From Deltaproteobacteria bacterium IMCC39146 (lineage in GTDB: Bacteria > Desulfobacterota > Desulfuromonadia > Desulfuromonadales > BM103), in assembly GCA_030005635.1 (NCBI GenBank), contig JARUHP010000017.1:22688-86687 (forward strand): 64,000 bases of DNA, in the 5' to 3' direction. Position 1 is the first letter of the stretch. Each line of letters opens with the position of its first letter. Positions 50,134 to 60,152 of this stretch are shown in pieces. A program made the translations under genes and the position numbers. The notes under the pieces were generated by a model. The model was given only the letters and a program-made list of their open reading frames with translations, made no database searches and was not told the DNA's origin.

Positions 50134-52350
50134 TTGGTTGGTAACAAAGAAAAAACCGACTTGAACCTGGATACCAAGGTGTTGTCTGAGTTTATTTATG
50201 CGCTCAACATCGCACGTCGTCAGATTCTCTCATATCCTCCAGGGCATCCGGTGATCAATGCGGCCGCGGAGAAATTGCTCGATTTGTTGCCTCAGATGTT
50301 TGAGTTCCGCCAGGATATCACGATCGGGGTTGCCCGCGACACTCTCCTGGTCGGCAGCCGGGCGCTGGACAATACAAACCCTATTTATCGTGATTTTGCC
50401 AAAAATCTTTTTGATGCAAAAGTAGCTTCATTGACAATCAATAAAGATGTTACTGCCGCTGAAATCTGCAAGTTCTTTGAACTCCTCCGTTACAAACCAG
50501 AAGACCTGGCCGATCGTGGCGGACTACATCGCGTCCTAACCCTCTCCGACATTAAAGGGCTTTCAGCCCAAGGTGTTGATTTTGGAGCTTTTTACGCGAC
50601 TGAAGTCAGCGAGGTACACGCCCCAAAATCAAAATTAATTGAAGACGAAACCGTTGTCCTCTGGAAATCTTTTGTTGATGGTCTGGTTGCCGGTACCCTT
50701 GACCCCAACGGAGAAAAACCGGCTCCAGACGCACAACTTGATCCTGAGTTGCTCGCTGAGATCATGAATCGAGAAGAAGGCGTAGAGGGGCAAAGCCTGA
50801 TTCGTAATTACGAAGAAGCCATTACCTCTTTTCTTAAAGAAACAGACCGCGACAAACTTCAAAGTCAGGCTTGTCAGGAGACTCTTGGTCGTCTTGGTGA
50901 TTTGGTCGGAAACCTTAAACCTGACCTGCGCCGCCGTTTTCTGAACAGCACCCTGAAATCATGTTCAGAGCGACAAGAGATGGCCGGAGAGGTTCTTAGC
51001 CATTTACCTCAGGCTCAGATTCTTGAAGCTATGGAGCAGGTTGATAATGAACAACTTGAAATCCCCCAAGCACTCATGGATGTGCTTGGTAAGTTGGGCC
51101 AACACGGTGGCAGCGAGAAGGGTGGGGGACGTGTCGCAGGCAAGAGGGAGCGTTCTTCCGAGGAGACTACAGTCCTCCTTGGTCAATTATTCAGTGCTGA
51201 CCAAGCTGATAAATTTGTCCCTGAGGACTATCAGGATGCCTTGACCGTTCTAGCCGCGGCTGAGACTTTGCCCGGGTTGGATCGTAAACAGGTTGATGCG
51301 TTGGTTGAAACGCTGGATGGACATGCCGTTGAGAGACACCTCTGCAATGTTATCTTCGATCTCCTTGATCGCGGTGTAGATAAAGTTACCGTTAAAGCAA
51401 TCAGTCGCAACATGGAAGAGTTGATCTTCTATTTCCTGGAAACCGGTGACTTTGTTTCTCTCATCAATGTTCATGACCATTTGTCACGTCATGCTCGTCA
51501 GGTCGAGAAATGGCTGGAAACACCTGAAAAGTCTGCGTTATATGTCTTCTCCAGCGAAGAGTTTGTCGAGCAGGTGATAGACGGCTTCGATACCTGGGGT
51601 AAAGCCAAATACGGCTCAATAAAAAGCCTCATCAAGAGAATCAAAAAGCCCTTCGTAGACCCACTGCTAGAGCTCCTTGTTCAGGAGGGCAGTATGTCTA
51701 AAAGGCGCCTGTTTATGGAGTGCCTGCATGTTATTGGTCGTGATGCGCGTGAGCAGATTGAGGCAAGGCTGCATGATCGTCGCTGGTTCTTTGTGCGCAA
51801 CCTGGTTATCTTGCTGCGGGGGATGGAAGACCCAAGCGTTCTGAAAGCATTGGGACGATTGGTCGGTTATGCAAATTCAACGGTCCAGTTTGAGGTTATG
51901 CGCACGTTTATTCATTTTAACGATCCGCGTGCCGATCGCTACCTGCTCAAAGAACTTGACAGTAAAGATCCTGGTGTCCTTCTACATGCCGCGCGACTGG
52001 CCGCCAATAGCAGCAGTCCTGAAGTGGCCGCTAAGCTATCTGGGGTTTTAAATCGTAATCTTCTTAATGAGACCGATGAGAACGTCAAAAGTACCGTCAT
52101 CAAAGCTCTTGCCGAAATGGCTCTCCCTGAAGCTTTACCCGGGTTAAGGCAGTTTCTCCACAGCCGCAGTCTGTATAAGAGCTTGCAGGGCAACACTCTT
52201 AAGGTTGAGGCGGTTAAAACCCTGGGTCGTTACGATTCTCTGGATGCGGTCGATCTGGCCGAAGAGGTGTATCGTAAGGCTTCCGGTGAACTTGCCCGTG
52301 CAGCCGGACAGGTTTGTCTGCAAAAAGGAGGGACGTTGCCATGGACCTGA
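50134..52350 (+). CDS. HEAT-repeat protein with an N-terminal domain shared with the next gene
   Basis: 738 residues, soluble. The first 150 (SEFIYALNIARRQILSYPPGHP, ITIGVARDTLLVGS, TAAEICKFFELL) resemble the start of the HD-GYP protein that follows (LRHFTTAISTSKLYSAEHKQ, ECLSLIRVDEQLAVDE, TFDELHALLNSL). The last 250 hold HEAT-type repeats (SVLKALGRLVGYANSTVQFEVMRTFIHF, DPRADRYLLKELDSKDPGVLLHAARLA, ENVKSTVIKALAEMALPEALPGLRQFL). It starts at TTG 50134, preceded by AAAGGG, and overlaps the next gene by ten bases. It is likely a partner or scaffold of the phosphodiesterase-like protein; the exact role is unknown. Confidence 0.75.
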   Translation: MVGNKEKTDLNLDTKVLSEFIYALNIARRQILSYPPGHPVINAAAEKLLDLLPQMFEFRQDITIGVARDTLLVGSRALDNTNPIYRDFAKNLFDAKVASLTINKDVTAAEICKFFELLRYKPEDLADRGGLHRVLTLSDIKGLSAQGVDFGAFYATEVSEVHAPKSKLIEDETVVLWKSFVDGLVAGTLDPNGEKPAPDAQLDPELLAEIMNREEGVEGQSLIRNYEEAITSFLKETDRDKLQSQACQETLGRLGDLVGNLKPDLRRRFLNSTLKSCSERQEMAGEVLSHLPQAQILEAMEQVDNEQLEIPQALMDVLGKLGQHGGSEKGGGRVAGKRERSSEETTVLLGQLFSADQADKFVPEDYQDALTVLAAAETLPGLDRKQVDALVETLDGHAVERHLCNVIFDLLDRGVDKVTVKAISRNMEELIFYFLETGDFVSLINVHDHLSRHARQVEKWLETPEKSALYVFSSEEFVEQVIDGFDTWGKAKYGSIKSLIKRIKKPFVDPLLELLVQEGSMSKRRLFMECLHVIGRDAREQIEARLHDRRWFFVRNLVILLRGMEDPSVLKALGRLVGYANSTVQFEVMRTFIHFNDPRADRYLLKELDSKDPGVLLHAARLAANSSSPEVAAKLSGVLNRNLLNETDENVKSTVIKALAEMALPEALPGLRQFLHSRSLYKSLQGNTLKVEAVKTLGRYDSLDAVDLAEEVYRKASGELARAAGQVCLQKGGTLPWT

Positions 52351-53591
52351 ACCGCTTGAACGCAGTTGATCATTGCCTGCGGCATTTTACCACGGCGATT
52401 TCTACTTCAAAGCTCTATTCCGCAGAGCATAAGCAGGTCAAAAAACTTTGTCGGATGGCTCATTCCTCTCTTCTGGAGGCAATTGGCGAACAGGAGTGCC
52501 TTTCCCTGATCCGGGTCGACGAACAGCTTGCGGTCGATGAACATCCACTTGAGAGGTCAATGTATATCGAGCGTTTTGCTCGTCTGATCAAAATAAGCGG
52601 TATCGGGCACTTAAAGTTTTCCCGGAAGGTGACATTTGATGAACTGCACGCACTCCTGAACAGCTTGGCCGGTTCAGGAAAGGTCACTCACAGCAGCGAA
52701 AATATCCGTCTTGGTCAGGTTGAAGTTCGTCATCGTTCTGCTCGTGGTGGTGCCGGTCAGAAGGACCAGACACCTGTACCCGAGGGGGAGCAAGTCGACC
52801 CCGAACTATTAAACAAGGGCGTTGACAGTAACGTCCTGATTGAATCTGCGCAGATTCTGGAGAACGTCAGTAGCGAGGAGTTGTCTCGCGTTATGGAGGT
52901 TTACGAGGCGGTGAAGAACAATCGCCGTCTTCAGGTGGTAGGCCTCTCTGAAATCGTCTCCGGGTTCATCGACGTTTTTGCTGGCTACGCTGATCCTTTG
53001 CTGACCCTTGTACCTCTGCGCAATATGGATGAATACACCTTTACGCATTCTCTTAACGTTTGCCTGCTAAACCTCGCTCAGGCAACAGCTCTTGGCATCG
53101 AAGGGCAATTACTCCATGATATCGGTTTGTCGGCCATGCTGCACGATGTCGGAAAGCTTTTTATCCCTGAAGAGGTCCTCAATAAACCTGGCAAACTTGA
53201 TGAAGGAGAGTGGGCCTTGATGCAAACTCACCCTGTCCGTGGTGCTGAGTACTTGCTTGATAGCCCAGGTGTTCCTCGTATGGCCGTCCTTAACGCTTAC
53301 GAGCATCATTTACGTTTTGATCTTCGAGGCTACCCCCTGGTCAAGAATGAATGGCAACAGAATCTTTGTAGCCATCTCACCAGTATTTCTGATGTGTACG
53401 ATTCTTTACGAACCAAAAGACCATACCGAGCCCCCCTCGAGTTGGATGTTGTTCTTTATAATATTGAACAATTGACCGGCACACAGTTGCATCCACTCCT
53501 GGTTGAGAACTTTCTTCTTCTGATGAAGAAAGTGACCCCAGAAAAAGATGAATGGCACCGCCCCACGAGTTCCGCGTCAACGACAAGCTAA
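52341..53591 (+). CDS. HD-GYP-type domain protein
   Basis: 416 residues. An N-terminal domain (about 1-115) is shared with the preceding HEAT-repeat gene. A linker follows, then an HD-GYP-like domain (about 220-395). Metal-binding HD lies in SAMLHDVGKLFIPEEVLNKP, with FTHSLNVCLLN before it. The second signature reads HHLRFDLRGYP, where HHExxDGxGYP is usual; the Glu and one Gly are replaced, so c-di-GMP phosphodiesterase activity is uncertain. SDVYDSLRTKRPYR is normal. ATG 52341 has GGAGG ten bases upstream. It is part of a two-gene operon, followed by a ferritin-like gene with its own ribosome-binding site. Confidence 0.88.
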   Translation: MDLNRLNAVDHCLRHFTTAISTSKLYSAEHKQVKKLCRMAHSSLLEAIGEQECLSLIRVDEQLAVDEHPLERSMYIERFARLIKISGIGHLKFSRKVTFDELHALLNSLAGSGKVTHSSENIRLGQVEVRHRSARGGAGQKDQTPVPEGEQVDPELLNKGVDSNVLIESAQILENVSSEELSRVMEVYEAVKNNRRLQVVGLSEIVSGFIDVFAGYADPLLTLVPLRNMDEYTFTHSLNVCLLNLAQATALGIEGQLLHDIGLSAMLHDVGKLFIPEEVLNKPGKLDEGEWALMQTHPVRGAEYLLDSPGVPRMAVLNAYEHHLRFDLRGYPLVKNEWQQNLCSHLTSISDVYDSLRTKRPYRAPLELDVVLYNIEQLTGTQLHPLLVENFLLLMKKVTPEKDEWHRPTSSASTTS

Positions 53592-53631
53592 CGCGTCACT
53601 AGAGTTAAAAAACTATTTTTCAGGAGGTTTT

Positions 53632-54147
53632 ATGAACGTATTAGATTTTGCAATCGAGATGGAAAATGATGGTTATGAATATTACAGAGACCTCGCTGAC
53701 GCTTCGACGCTGCCTGGCCTGAAAACTATTTTTACCTCCTTGGCTGCCGATGAGCTCAAGCACGCCGCGACCTTCAAAGCCCTTAATGCTGGAGAGACAG
53801 TCGGCAAAATGCCTGCGTCTGAGGCTCTTAAAACTGCCCAGAACCTGTTCAAACAACTTTCCGGTGGCAGCGAAGGGTTGAAAAACATTGCGGATTCTCT
53901 GAAAGCTTACCAACACGCAATGAAGCTCGAAGCCAACAGCTTCCGGTTCTATGAGGAGGCCGCCGACAAAGAGATCAACCCCGAGGTGAAGGCCTTATTA
54001 CTGCAGACCGCTGAAGAGGAACATAAACACTTCAACATCCTCGAAAACGTCTACAACTTTGTCAACGCGCCAAATCAAAACCTGGAGTGGGGTGAATTCA
54101 GTAACCTGAGTGAGTTCAGGCAGTTTGGACGGGATACTGACGGCTGA
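53632..54147 (+). CDS. Ferritin-like diiron protein (rubrerythrin-related)
   Basis: 171 residues, all helical, with two diiron-binding pairs: EMENDGYEYYRDLA ... LAADELKHAATF in the first half and LEANSFRFYEEAA ... QTAEEEHKHFNIL in the second (E, ExxH, E, ExxH). No rubredoxin domain. Stand-alone ferritin-like members of this kind are common in Geobacter relatives and probably act against peroxide or handle iron; this is inference. The AGGAGG before ATG 53632 decides the start; the longer frame from inside the HD-GYP gene is a read-in. Confidence 0.88.
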   Translation: MNVLDFAIEMENDGYEYYRDLADASTLPGLKTIFTSLAADELKHAATFKALNAGETVGKMPASEALKTAQNLFKQLSGGSEGLKNIADSLKAYQHAMKLEANSFRFYEEAADKEINPEVKALLLQTAEEEHKHFNILENVYNFVNAPNQNLEWGEFSNLSEFRQFGRDTDG

Positions 54148-54182
54148 TTGCAGGAGTCGTTTATCTGAGACAACACGATGTC

Positions 54183-54926
54183 TTAAGATACCTTCCGAAT
54201 GACAAGAAGTTCGAGCATTCCGAAGTAAAATAACCTGGAGGAGATAATCTCAAATCCTGACTTTTTGACAAGCAGATAGTAATCGGCGCGGGCCGGGAAC
54301 TGCTTAAGGCTGTCGGCAATATAGGCGTGAATTGTCGGGTTCGCGTGCAACAGGATGCCCCACAGGCCACACCAGCATTTGAGAAGCCAGTACTGACAGC
54401 TTTGACTCACGGGGTGTGTCGATTTAGAGAAGTCGAGAAATGCGGCGCACCCTCCCGGTTTCAAGCTCCGGTAGATCTCATGCAACCCTTCCGCAAGGTC
54501 AGGCGCATTACGCAGCGCGTAACTGCCCGTCACAATGTCGACACTGGCGTCTTCAACTCCGGTCTCAGCCATGTCCCGGCAGGTAAAAAACACATTATCG
54601 AAATGGTTGCGGTCTTGAGCCAGAGCCACCATCTCTTCTGTCAGGTCGATACCTGTAATATTGCTATTTGGGAATCTCTCCGCTAGCAGAAATGCAACAT
54701 CCCCAGTGCCAGAGGCAAGATCAACGCACGTCGGGCTACTAACTTCTGGCAAGGCTGCTACCAGCAGCCTTTTCCACGCCTGATCACGACCAAGCGACAT
54801 GGCTCTGGTCGCAATGTCGTAGTGACTGGCTGCTTCGGTAAAGTGAAGTTCGTTGAAAGTTCGTTTTTTGTCCGGGCTGTCTATCCGCTTGCCGATACCC
54901 AGGACACCACGCAAGTTTTTCATCAA
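54183..54926 (-). CDS. UbiE/MenG-type methyltransferase of the polyketide operon
   Basis: 247-residue class I SAM methyltransferase of the UbiE/MenG type. Motif I is VDLASGTGDVAFLLAERF (about 67-84), then GIDLTEEMVALA, the UbiE-like box YALRNAPDLAEGLHEIYRSLKPGG, and a C-terminal hydrophobic segment. UbiE proteins C-methylate quinone rings. This copy is the last gene of a polyketide-type operon, so it more likely methylates the product of the polyketide synthase than menaquinone. Its start overlaps the preceding gene by four bases. A menaquinone role cannot be excluded. Confidence 0.87.
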   Translation of the reverse strand: MMKNLRGVLGIGKRIDSPDKKRTFNELHFTEAASHYDIATRAMSLGRDQAWKRLLVAALPEVSSPTCVDLASGTGDVAFLLAERFPNSNITGIDLTEEMVALAQDRNHFDNVFFTCRDMAETGVEDASVDIVTGSYALRNAPDLAEGLHEIYRSLKPGGCAAFLDFSKSTHPVSQSCQYWLLKCWCGLWGILLHANPTIHAYIADSLKQFPARADYYLLVKKSGFEIISSRLFYFGMLELLVIRKVS

Positions 54927-55507
54927 AAGTCTCCCGGTATTGGCTGTAGCAACTTTAATATTTCCTGTTCTTCAAGTTGAAAACTGTCACGAGCTATTTC
55001 CTGCAGGTTATTGTAAATATAGGCTCGTGACGTGTTCATTTTTTTAAGAACTTCTTTTTCTTGAATAGAAAATTGATCACCACTCTTTACTAGGGTCGGT
55101 TCGTACAATGCGACAAAGCTATGTCGTTCTTGAAGAACAAATTCTATCAAGAGGTTGAGGTAGCGATCACTCCTTTGTCTTCTTTTTGCTCGGACTTGAA
55201 TGCTTTCATAGGCCTGGTAAAGCTCGTCTGAGTAGCGACGAGAATCGATCCATCCTTCCCGGTCTTCAGGCCAATCACTGAGTTCTTTTTTCTGAATTGC
55301 AGCAACCACGTGTCTTAGCACTTTACTGTTGATGATGGTTTGCAAAACCAATGCAGAATCGCGACGGATCAAACGAACTTCACCTTGATAGGGTGGCTCA
55401 GCAGGAATAGATGCTCGCCAAATCAAGGTTTCTGTGCCTGCCTGCACGTTAGAGGATAATGTGCCCATGAGGAGGCAGACCAAGCAGAAAACGAGGATTC
55501 TTATCAC
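54923..55507 (-). CDS. Exported protein of unknown function in the polyketide operon
   Basis: 194 residues with a signal peptide (about 1-23, ending VQA). The mature part has a strand-rich start (TLIWRASIPAEPPYQGEVRLIRRDSALVL) and a helical remainder with many charged residues. I do not recognise a family. It overlaps the exporter gene upstream and the methyltransferase gene downstream by four bases each, so it belongs to the operon. A periplasmic accessory of the exporter, as LolA-type proteins serve MMPL exporters in aryl-polyene clusters, is possible. No LolA motif is evident, so this is only a positional idea. Confidence 0.75.
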   Translation of the reverse strand: MIRILVFCLVCLLMGTLSSNVQAGTETLIWRASIPAEPPYQGEVRLIRRDSALVLQTIINSKVLRHVVAAIQKKELSDWPEDREGWIDSRRYSDELYQAYESIQVRAKRRQRSDRYLNLLIEFVLQERHSFVALYEPTLVKSGDQFSIQEKEVLKKMNTSRAYIYNNLQEIARDSFQLEEQEILKLLQPIPGDF

Positions 55508-57810
55508 TCTGAAGCGCTCCCTTCTTTTGTGTTAAACAAAACCAGACTGGCGGGCAGTACGAGCAGGTCACACACAAGTGCGCCCAGCATCGTAACACCC
55601 GTCAATAAAGAGAAATAGATAGTCGGAAGAAAACTGCTCAAACCGCCCACCGAGAAGCCCAGGAACAGCACCAAAGCAGAGATGGTTAGTGCTCGACCCG
55701 TTGCAGTCGTCGTTATTGTAACCGCTTGCTTGCTATCTCCCTGATACTCTCTTTGAAAACGAGCCAGGTAATGAATTGTACTATCCACCGTTAAGCCGAT
55801 TACCACAGCGGCAATCATGGCGGTTCCTGTACTGAGGTCGATATGCAAGTAGCCCATCAACCCTCCAGTCCATGCCAGTGGCACCAGGTTGGGTATGAGG
55901 GCCATCGCCAAAAGCTTAAAGGACCGAAAAAGGATAAAAATAGCCGCCAAAACCATACTGAGGGAGAGACAGAAACTTCGAGCAACGTTAGAGACAAGAC
56001 GGTTTGAATCGACGACAACCTGGTAGAACTCCCCTGTGGGCCGCAGATCGTAATCATTGCCGAGATCTCTTCTTGCCAGCTGTTCGACTCTCGAAACCAA
56101 GTCGGCGGCGTCGGCGCTGCCGATGGCCTTGATTCTCACGTTGATGCGCAGAGTCGTAAATTCCGGGTTGGTCAACTTGCGCAGTTGTTTCTGGTTCGGG
56201 CTTGTTTCGAGGAGATCGAAAAGATACAAAAGGTCTTTATCATTGTCAGGAAGGCTCAGTTGATCCTGATTGGCTTCTGCACGATTAAGCTGTTTGATAA
56301 CGCTCAACAGACTGTAACTGCCAGCGACCTGTTGCAGGCCATTGATGGAACTCTGTAGTTTATCCACGCGAGTCAGATCATCAAGACGGGTCAGACTGCT
56401 GTTGTCGCTGCGCGTCAGTATAAATTCGAGGCTGTTCACACCTCCAACAGCGCGCTCGATAAACATCGTGTCTTGATAGATTTTTTCGCTCGGTTTAACG
56501 AAACGAATCAGATCTGTGTTGTTGTTGATCTGGCTTAGTCCACTTAAACCAGCCAAGGCAAGCAAGAGTGACATGATCATGACCAGACGAGGATGGTTAA
56601 CCGTCAATTTTGCCGTCGCTTGCAGAAGCGCATTCAGTCTTCCTTTGTCGTAGCGGCGACTTATCTTTGGCAATGGAAGGTAACTGAGCAATGCCGGCAT
56701 CAGGAGTATGTTGACTGCAAAAGAGAGCATCACTCCAAGGGCTGAAAAAGCACCAAAGAGCTTAACTGCCGGAATAGAACTGACTGTCAATGAGACAAGA
56801 CCAAGTGCTGTCGTAAGAGCGGTAAACAGACAGGGAAGAAACAATTCCCGAAATTCTTCAATAATTAAAAGCTTCGGATCTCCTGATTTGCCTGCAATCT
56901 GCAACCAACCATTGTAGAGGTGTACCGTGGTCGAAACGGATAGAACCATAATAACGGGCGGAAGCAAGGCCGTAATGGTGTTGAGTGAGAAGCCGCATAG
57001 AGTGTAAATTCCAACAGTCCAGCAGAGACTGATTGCCATAACGGCAAGAGGCAGCAGAAGACCTGAGAAACGTCTAAAGACGAGGAATAGAAGTGTACCG
57101 AGGGCCAGGACTGAAAATGGAATAATAACCTGTTGATCACGTTGGATCAGGCGGGAGACGGTCAGCTTTTGTAAGGGGATGCCGGTTAGATGCCAGTCCT
57201 TATTGCTGTAGTCAGATGAAAGCAACGTCTCTATGGCTGCAAGGCCGCGTCCCTGTTGATCTATATCACCGGTCAGGTCGATGATGATCATGCTTGTTTT
57301 CAGATCTTTTGAAACCAGCAGTTGCGCAAGGACAGGATTTTGCTCAAGAGCCTTGCTGATAGCGATTTGATAGTTCTTCCCAGCGTCTTGTTCAGGAATC
57401 AGAGGAATAAGCTCAACTCCGAAATCTCCGGCAACAAGTTGCTCGGCATTTGTCAGGCTTAAAACTCTTGTGACACCTTCTATCTGTGTGAGCTCCTGTG
57501 TAATTCGGTTTATTGTTTGTAGACTTTCAGACTCCAGCAAGTCTGGATCAGTTATTGCGAGGAGCAACACTTCATCATTTCCGAAAATTTTCCGGAAGTT
57601 GTCATAATTCCCCTGTAACTCCTTGGTATGTGAAACCATTGAGACATTACTGCTCTCGATAGGCACCTGGAGAGCAAAAAAAGCAAGGAACAGGGTCGTT
57701 GCCAAAACTACGAAAAGTGTCCCTTGGCGGCCCTTGCCGACCAGCCAAGACAATAGTGACCCAATTGCGTTGAAGGCTATTTTGTGGGAATCAGTCACAG
57801 GTTTTTCCAA
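55504..57810 (-). CDS. RND/MMPL-family exporter
   Basis: 768 residues in two halves, each with a membrane helix, a large periplasmic loop and about five more helices, the RND/MMPL layout. Landmarks are VPIESSNVSMVSHTKELQG after the first helix, FRRFSGLLLPLAVMAISLCW, LPPVIMVLSVSTTVHLYNGW in the first half, and MIAAVVIGLTVDSTIHYLARFQREY in the second (the GD/proton-relay helix). Related proteins export lipids or hydrophobic natural products (hopanoids, aryl polyenes, mycolate precursors). Start TTG 57810 (or GTG 57798), two bases from the monooxygenase stop. It probably moves the polyketide-derived lipid out of the inner membrane. Confidence 0.9.
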   Translation of the reverse strand: MEKPVTDSHKIAFNAIGSLLSWLVGKGRQGTLFVVLATTLFLAFFALQVPIESSNVSMVSHTKELQGNYDNFRKIFGNDEVLLLAITDPDLLESESLQTINRITQELTQIEGVTRVLSLTNAEQLVAGDFGVELIPLIPEQDAGKNYQIAISKALEQNPVLAQLLVSKDLKTSMIIIDLTGDIDQQGRGLAAIETLLSSDYSNKDWHLTGIPLQKLTVSRLIQRDQQVIIPFSVLALGTLLFLVFRRFSGLLLPLAVMAISLCWTVGIYTLCGFSLNTITALLPPVIMVLSVSTTVHLYNGWLQIAGKSGDPKLLIIEEFRELFLPCLFTALTTALGLVSLTVSSIPAVKLFGAFSALGVMLSFAVNILLMPALLSYLPLPKISRRYDKGRLNALLQATAKLTVNHPRLVMIMSLLLALAGLSGLSQINNNTDLIRFVKPSEKIYQDTMFIERAVGGVNSLEFILTRSDNSSLTRLDDLTRVDKLQSSINGLQQVAGSYSLLSVIKQLNRAEANQDQLSLPDNDKDLLYLFDLLETSPNQKQLRKLTNPEFTTLRINVRIKAIGSADAADLVSRVEQLARRDLGNDYDLRPTGEFYQVVVDSNRLVSNVARSFCLSLSMVLAAIFILFRSFKLLAMALIPNLVPLAWTGGLMGYLHIDLSTGTAMIAAVVIGLTVDSTIHYLARFQREYQGDSKQAVTITTTATGRALTISALVLFLGFSVGGLSSFLPTIYFSLLTGVTMLGALVCDLLVLPASLVLFNTKEGSASE

Positions 57811-57812
57811 AA

Positions 57813-59015
57813 TCAGTGATGGCCGTTGTCGTTTGCTTTCAATGAACGGTAAGGGATTGTCAGCATGGCGAAATAATCAGGCAATGATTTTTTGAAAATT
57901 GGGCTAAGCAGAGCTTTGACAAGGAGGAAGCGTAGTGCAGAGGCTAACGTCCCACGACGCGTTCCCATCCACATGCCTCTTTCCGCACGTGTGGCTGCGA
58001 CCTTGAATGCAATCCGGCGAAAATGATCATAGTCTTCAAACAGGGATTGGAAATCCTCGCTATTTGAAAAGTGTCTAAACAGGGCCTCGGCGAGGAATTC
58101 CGTATCGGCGAAACCTGTGTTCATACCTTGACCACCAACCGGACTCATGACATGTGCAGCATCGCCACACAAGGCAACTCGATGACTATAATAACTCTGG
58201 CAAACAAAACGCCTTGTCCTGAACGTACTTTCTGAGAAACACTTTGAACCCTTCAAATCGTAACCGGTCCGTCTCTGTACGTCCCTGATCAGCAATTCTG
58301 TGTCCGGAGGATTTATCGGGTGGTCAGTTTGTAGAATCCAGCGGCGTTGCCCTTTTGGAAGCGGGAATGACTCGACCGAGCCATGACAACTGAAAAACAG
58401 ATGGGCTTCACGACCAAGGCCCGAATTGTCGGCAAAATCAGCCATCAGGAAGCAGGCTGGATATTCTTTCTCTTCGGTGAGTTTTATTCCTGACAGGTTT
58501 CTAACGATACTCCGATGGCCGTCGCAACCGACTAGAAACGAAGCCGTTATGTGCTCGGCTTCTGCAGAACCAGCTTTTTTCACTCCTGCCGTAACCATCT
58601 GTTCCAACTGTTCAATGTCTACCAAGTTGGTTTCGCGACACAGGGTGACTCTTCCGTCACGCAGCAGGTTCTTCTCTAAAACATCTATCGTTGTGGCCTG
58701 AGGAATGGCGAGGATATAGGGGTGTGGATCATGCAGAGCTTGAAAGCTGAGTTCGCCAGCGAGTTTTCTTCCTTCATGAACCTTTGCGATTTCAACTCGA
58801 ACACCACGTTTGACAAGGGTCTCATCAAGACCAAGAGTTTAAAAGAGGTCAAGAGAGGGCGGGGTAACGCCGATTGCCATAGATTCGGAAGGCGGTGTGT
58901 CAGTTTTTTCTATCACTAGGGTGTTGAGGTTTTTCCTGCCGAGCAGGTTCCCCAGCATCAGACCGACTGGTCCGCCACCGACGATGATTACATCATAATC
59001 AGGAGAGCTTGCCAC
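57813..59015 (-). pseudogene. FAD-dependent monooxygenase (UbiH/PHBH type) interrupted by an in-frame TAA
   Basis: The same frame runs from GTG 59015 (or the codon at 59051) to TGA at 57813 and would encode about 400 residues, but TAA at 58839-58841 stops it after about 60 codons. The N-terminal piece has the FAD motif [20 protein letters not shown] and [12 protein letters not shown]. After the stop the family continues without frameshift: LGLDETLVKRGV, FLVGCDGHRSIVR, RVALCGDAAHVMSPVGGQGMN. A single changed base (for example AAA to TAA) explains it. Known relatives hydroxylate phenolic lipids or quinone rings. It could be a pseudogene in this strain, a sequencing error or a readthrough site. 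It overlaps the polyketide synthase gene by about 17 bases. Confidence 0.85.
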
Positions 59016-60114
59016 TGGTGGCCCTGTTTGCCTGAAGTAGAGCCATTTCAACGGTTAGCCCTGGGCCGAAAGCCATGGCGCAGACTTTCTCCTGATCTGA
59101 TATTGCCGCCTGGGAAAGGGTCTCTTTAAGAACAAAAAGGATTGTTGCGCTGCTCATGTTGCCGAAGTTTTGCAAAACTGTTCTCGAGGGTTGAACTTGA
59201 TCTGCGGAGAGGCTGAGGCTTTTGGCGACCTTGTCAACAATTGTCTTGCCTCCCGGATGCACGGCCCAGCGATCAATGTCTTGAGTTGTTAGCTCATTTT
59301 TAGTGAGGAGAGGCTGTAGCAGATCATTGATGCCGGCACCGATAATTTTCGGAACATAACTCGAGAGTGAGATATCGAAGCCCAGGTCGCCAATACTCCA
59401 GGCCATGGCGTCTTTGCCACTCGGGATAAGCGCGGAGTCAAAGTCGTCAATCCGATAGGTACCGATTTTTGGTTGTGGTGAGCGCCCACTGACCAATACC
59501 GCTCCGGCGCCATCGGCAAAGAGCGAATTGGCCAGGATCGTATCTTCACTGGCATTGATCTGCAAGTGAAGACTACAGAGTTCCAGACACATGACCAGCA
59601 CAACGGCTTCCGGGTTGGCCTGGCAGAATTGAGCCGCCATGCTCAGTGCCGGGAAGGCCGCATAGCAGCCCATAAAGCCGAGATGGTAACGTTTAGTGTT
59701 GGCGGCAAGGCCTAATTCCTGGCATAGGAAGTAATCGATCCCGGGGTTAAAGAAGCCGGTGCAGGAGGCTGTGATCACATGGGTAATCTCTGATGGAAGA
59801 AACTCGGGTGCTGCCGCAAGCAATTTGTGACCAAGATCAACCGCTAGCTTGTGACCTTCACGGGTGTAGCTGTTGTTGCGTTCAGAAGTACTGGGCTGCC
59901 TGTAGGAGCCGTCTTCTGTAGGGATAAAGAAACCCTCGCCCCAATCGGGGATAACACTGTGACGGGATTCGATACCAGAGTTTCGGTAAAGCATCCGAAC
60001 CAGGCGCTTGTCACGTTCGTCAATGGTCCACTCAAGCATCTGCTTGCCAACTTCTTTCTGGCTGTAGCACCTCTCGGGGACTGCAGTCTCTATATGATGA
60101 ATCCAAACAGACAT
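58999..60114 (-). CDS. Type III polyketide synthase (chalcone/stilbene synthase-like)
   Basis: 371 residues with the complete catalytic triad of the family: Cys in [16 protein letters not shown] (about 146), His in [13 protein letters not shown] and Asn in [14 protein letters not shown]. Other boxes are [35 protein letters not shown] and the C-terminal GFGPG-loop counterpart [14 protein letters not shown]. Bacterial relatives build alkylresorcinols, alkylpyrones or acylphloroglucinols from fatty acyl and malonyl-CoA units; the product here is not predictable. It follows a YceI-type gene and precedes the FAD monooxygenase gene in a six-gene operon. Confidence 0.94.
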   Translation of the reverse strand: MSVWIHHIETAVPERCYSQKEVGKQMLEWTIDERDKRLVRMLYRNSGIESRHSVIPDWGEGFFIPTEDGSYRQPSTSERNNSYTREGHKLAVDLGHKLLAAAPEFLPSEITHVITASCTGFFNPGIDYFLCQELGLAANTKRYHLGFMGCYAAFPALSMAAQFCQANPEAVVLVMCLELCSLHLQINASEDTILANSLFADGAGAVLVSGRSPQPKIGTYRIDDFDSALIPSGKDAMAWSIGDLGFDISLSSYVPKIIGAGINDLLQPLLTKNELTTQDIDRWAVHPGGKTIVDKVAKSLSLSADQVQPSRTVLQNFGNMSSATILFVLKETLSQAAISDQEKVCAMAFGPGLTVEMALLQANRATSGKLS

Positions 60115-60152
60115 AATCTAACCTTGTCTACATTTAGTGGGTTTGTGGGAGC

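Noticed and set aside
58839..58841. Recoding of the in-frame stop as a non-standard amino acid
   Set aside because: TAA is not used for selenocysteine (TGA) or pyrrolysine (TAG), and no recoding hairpin is seen.
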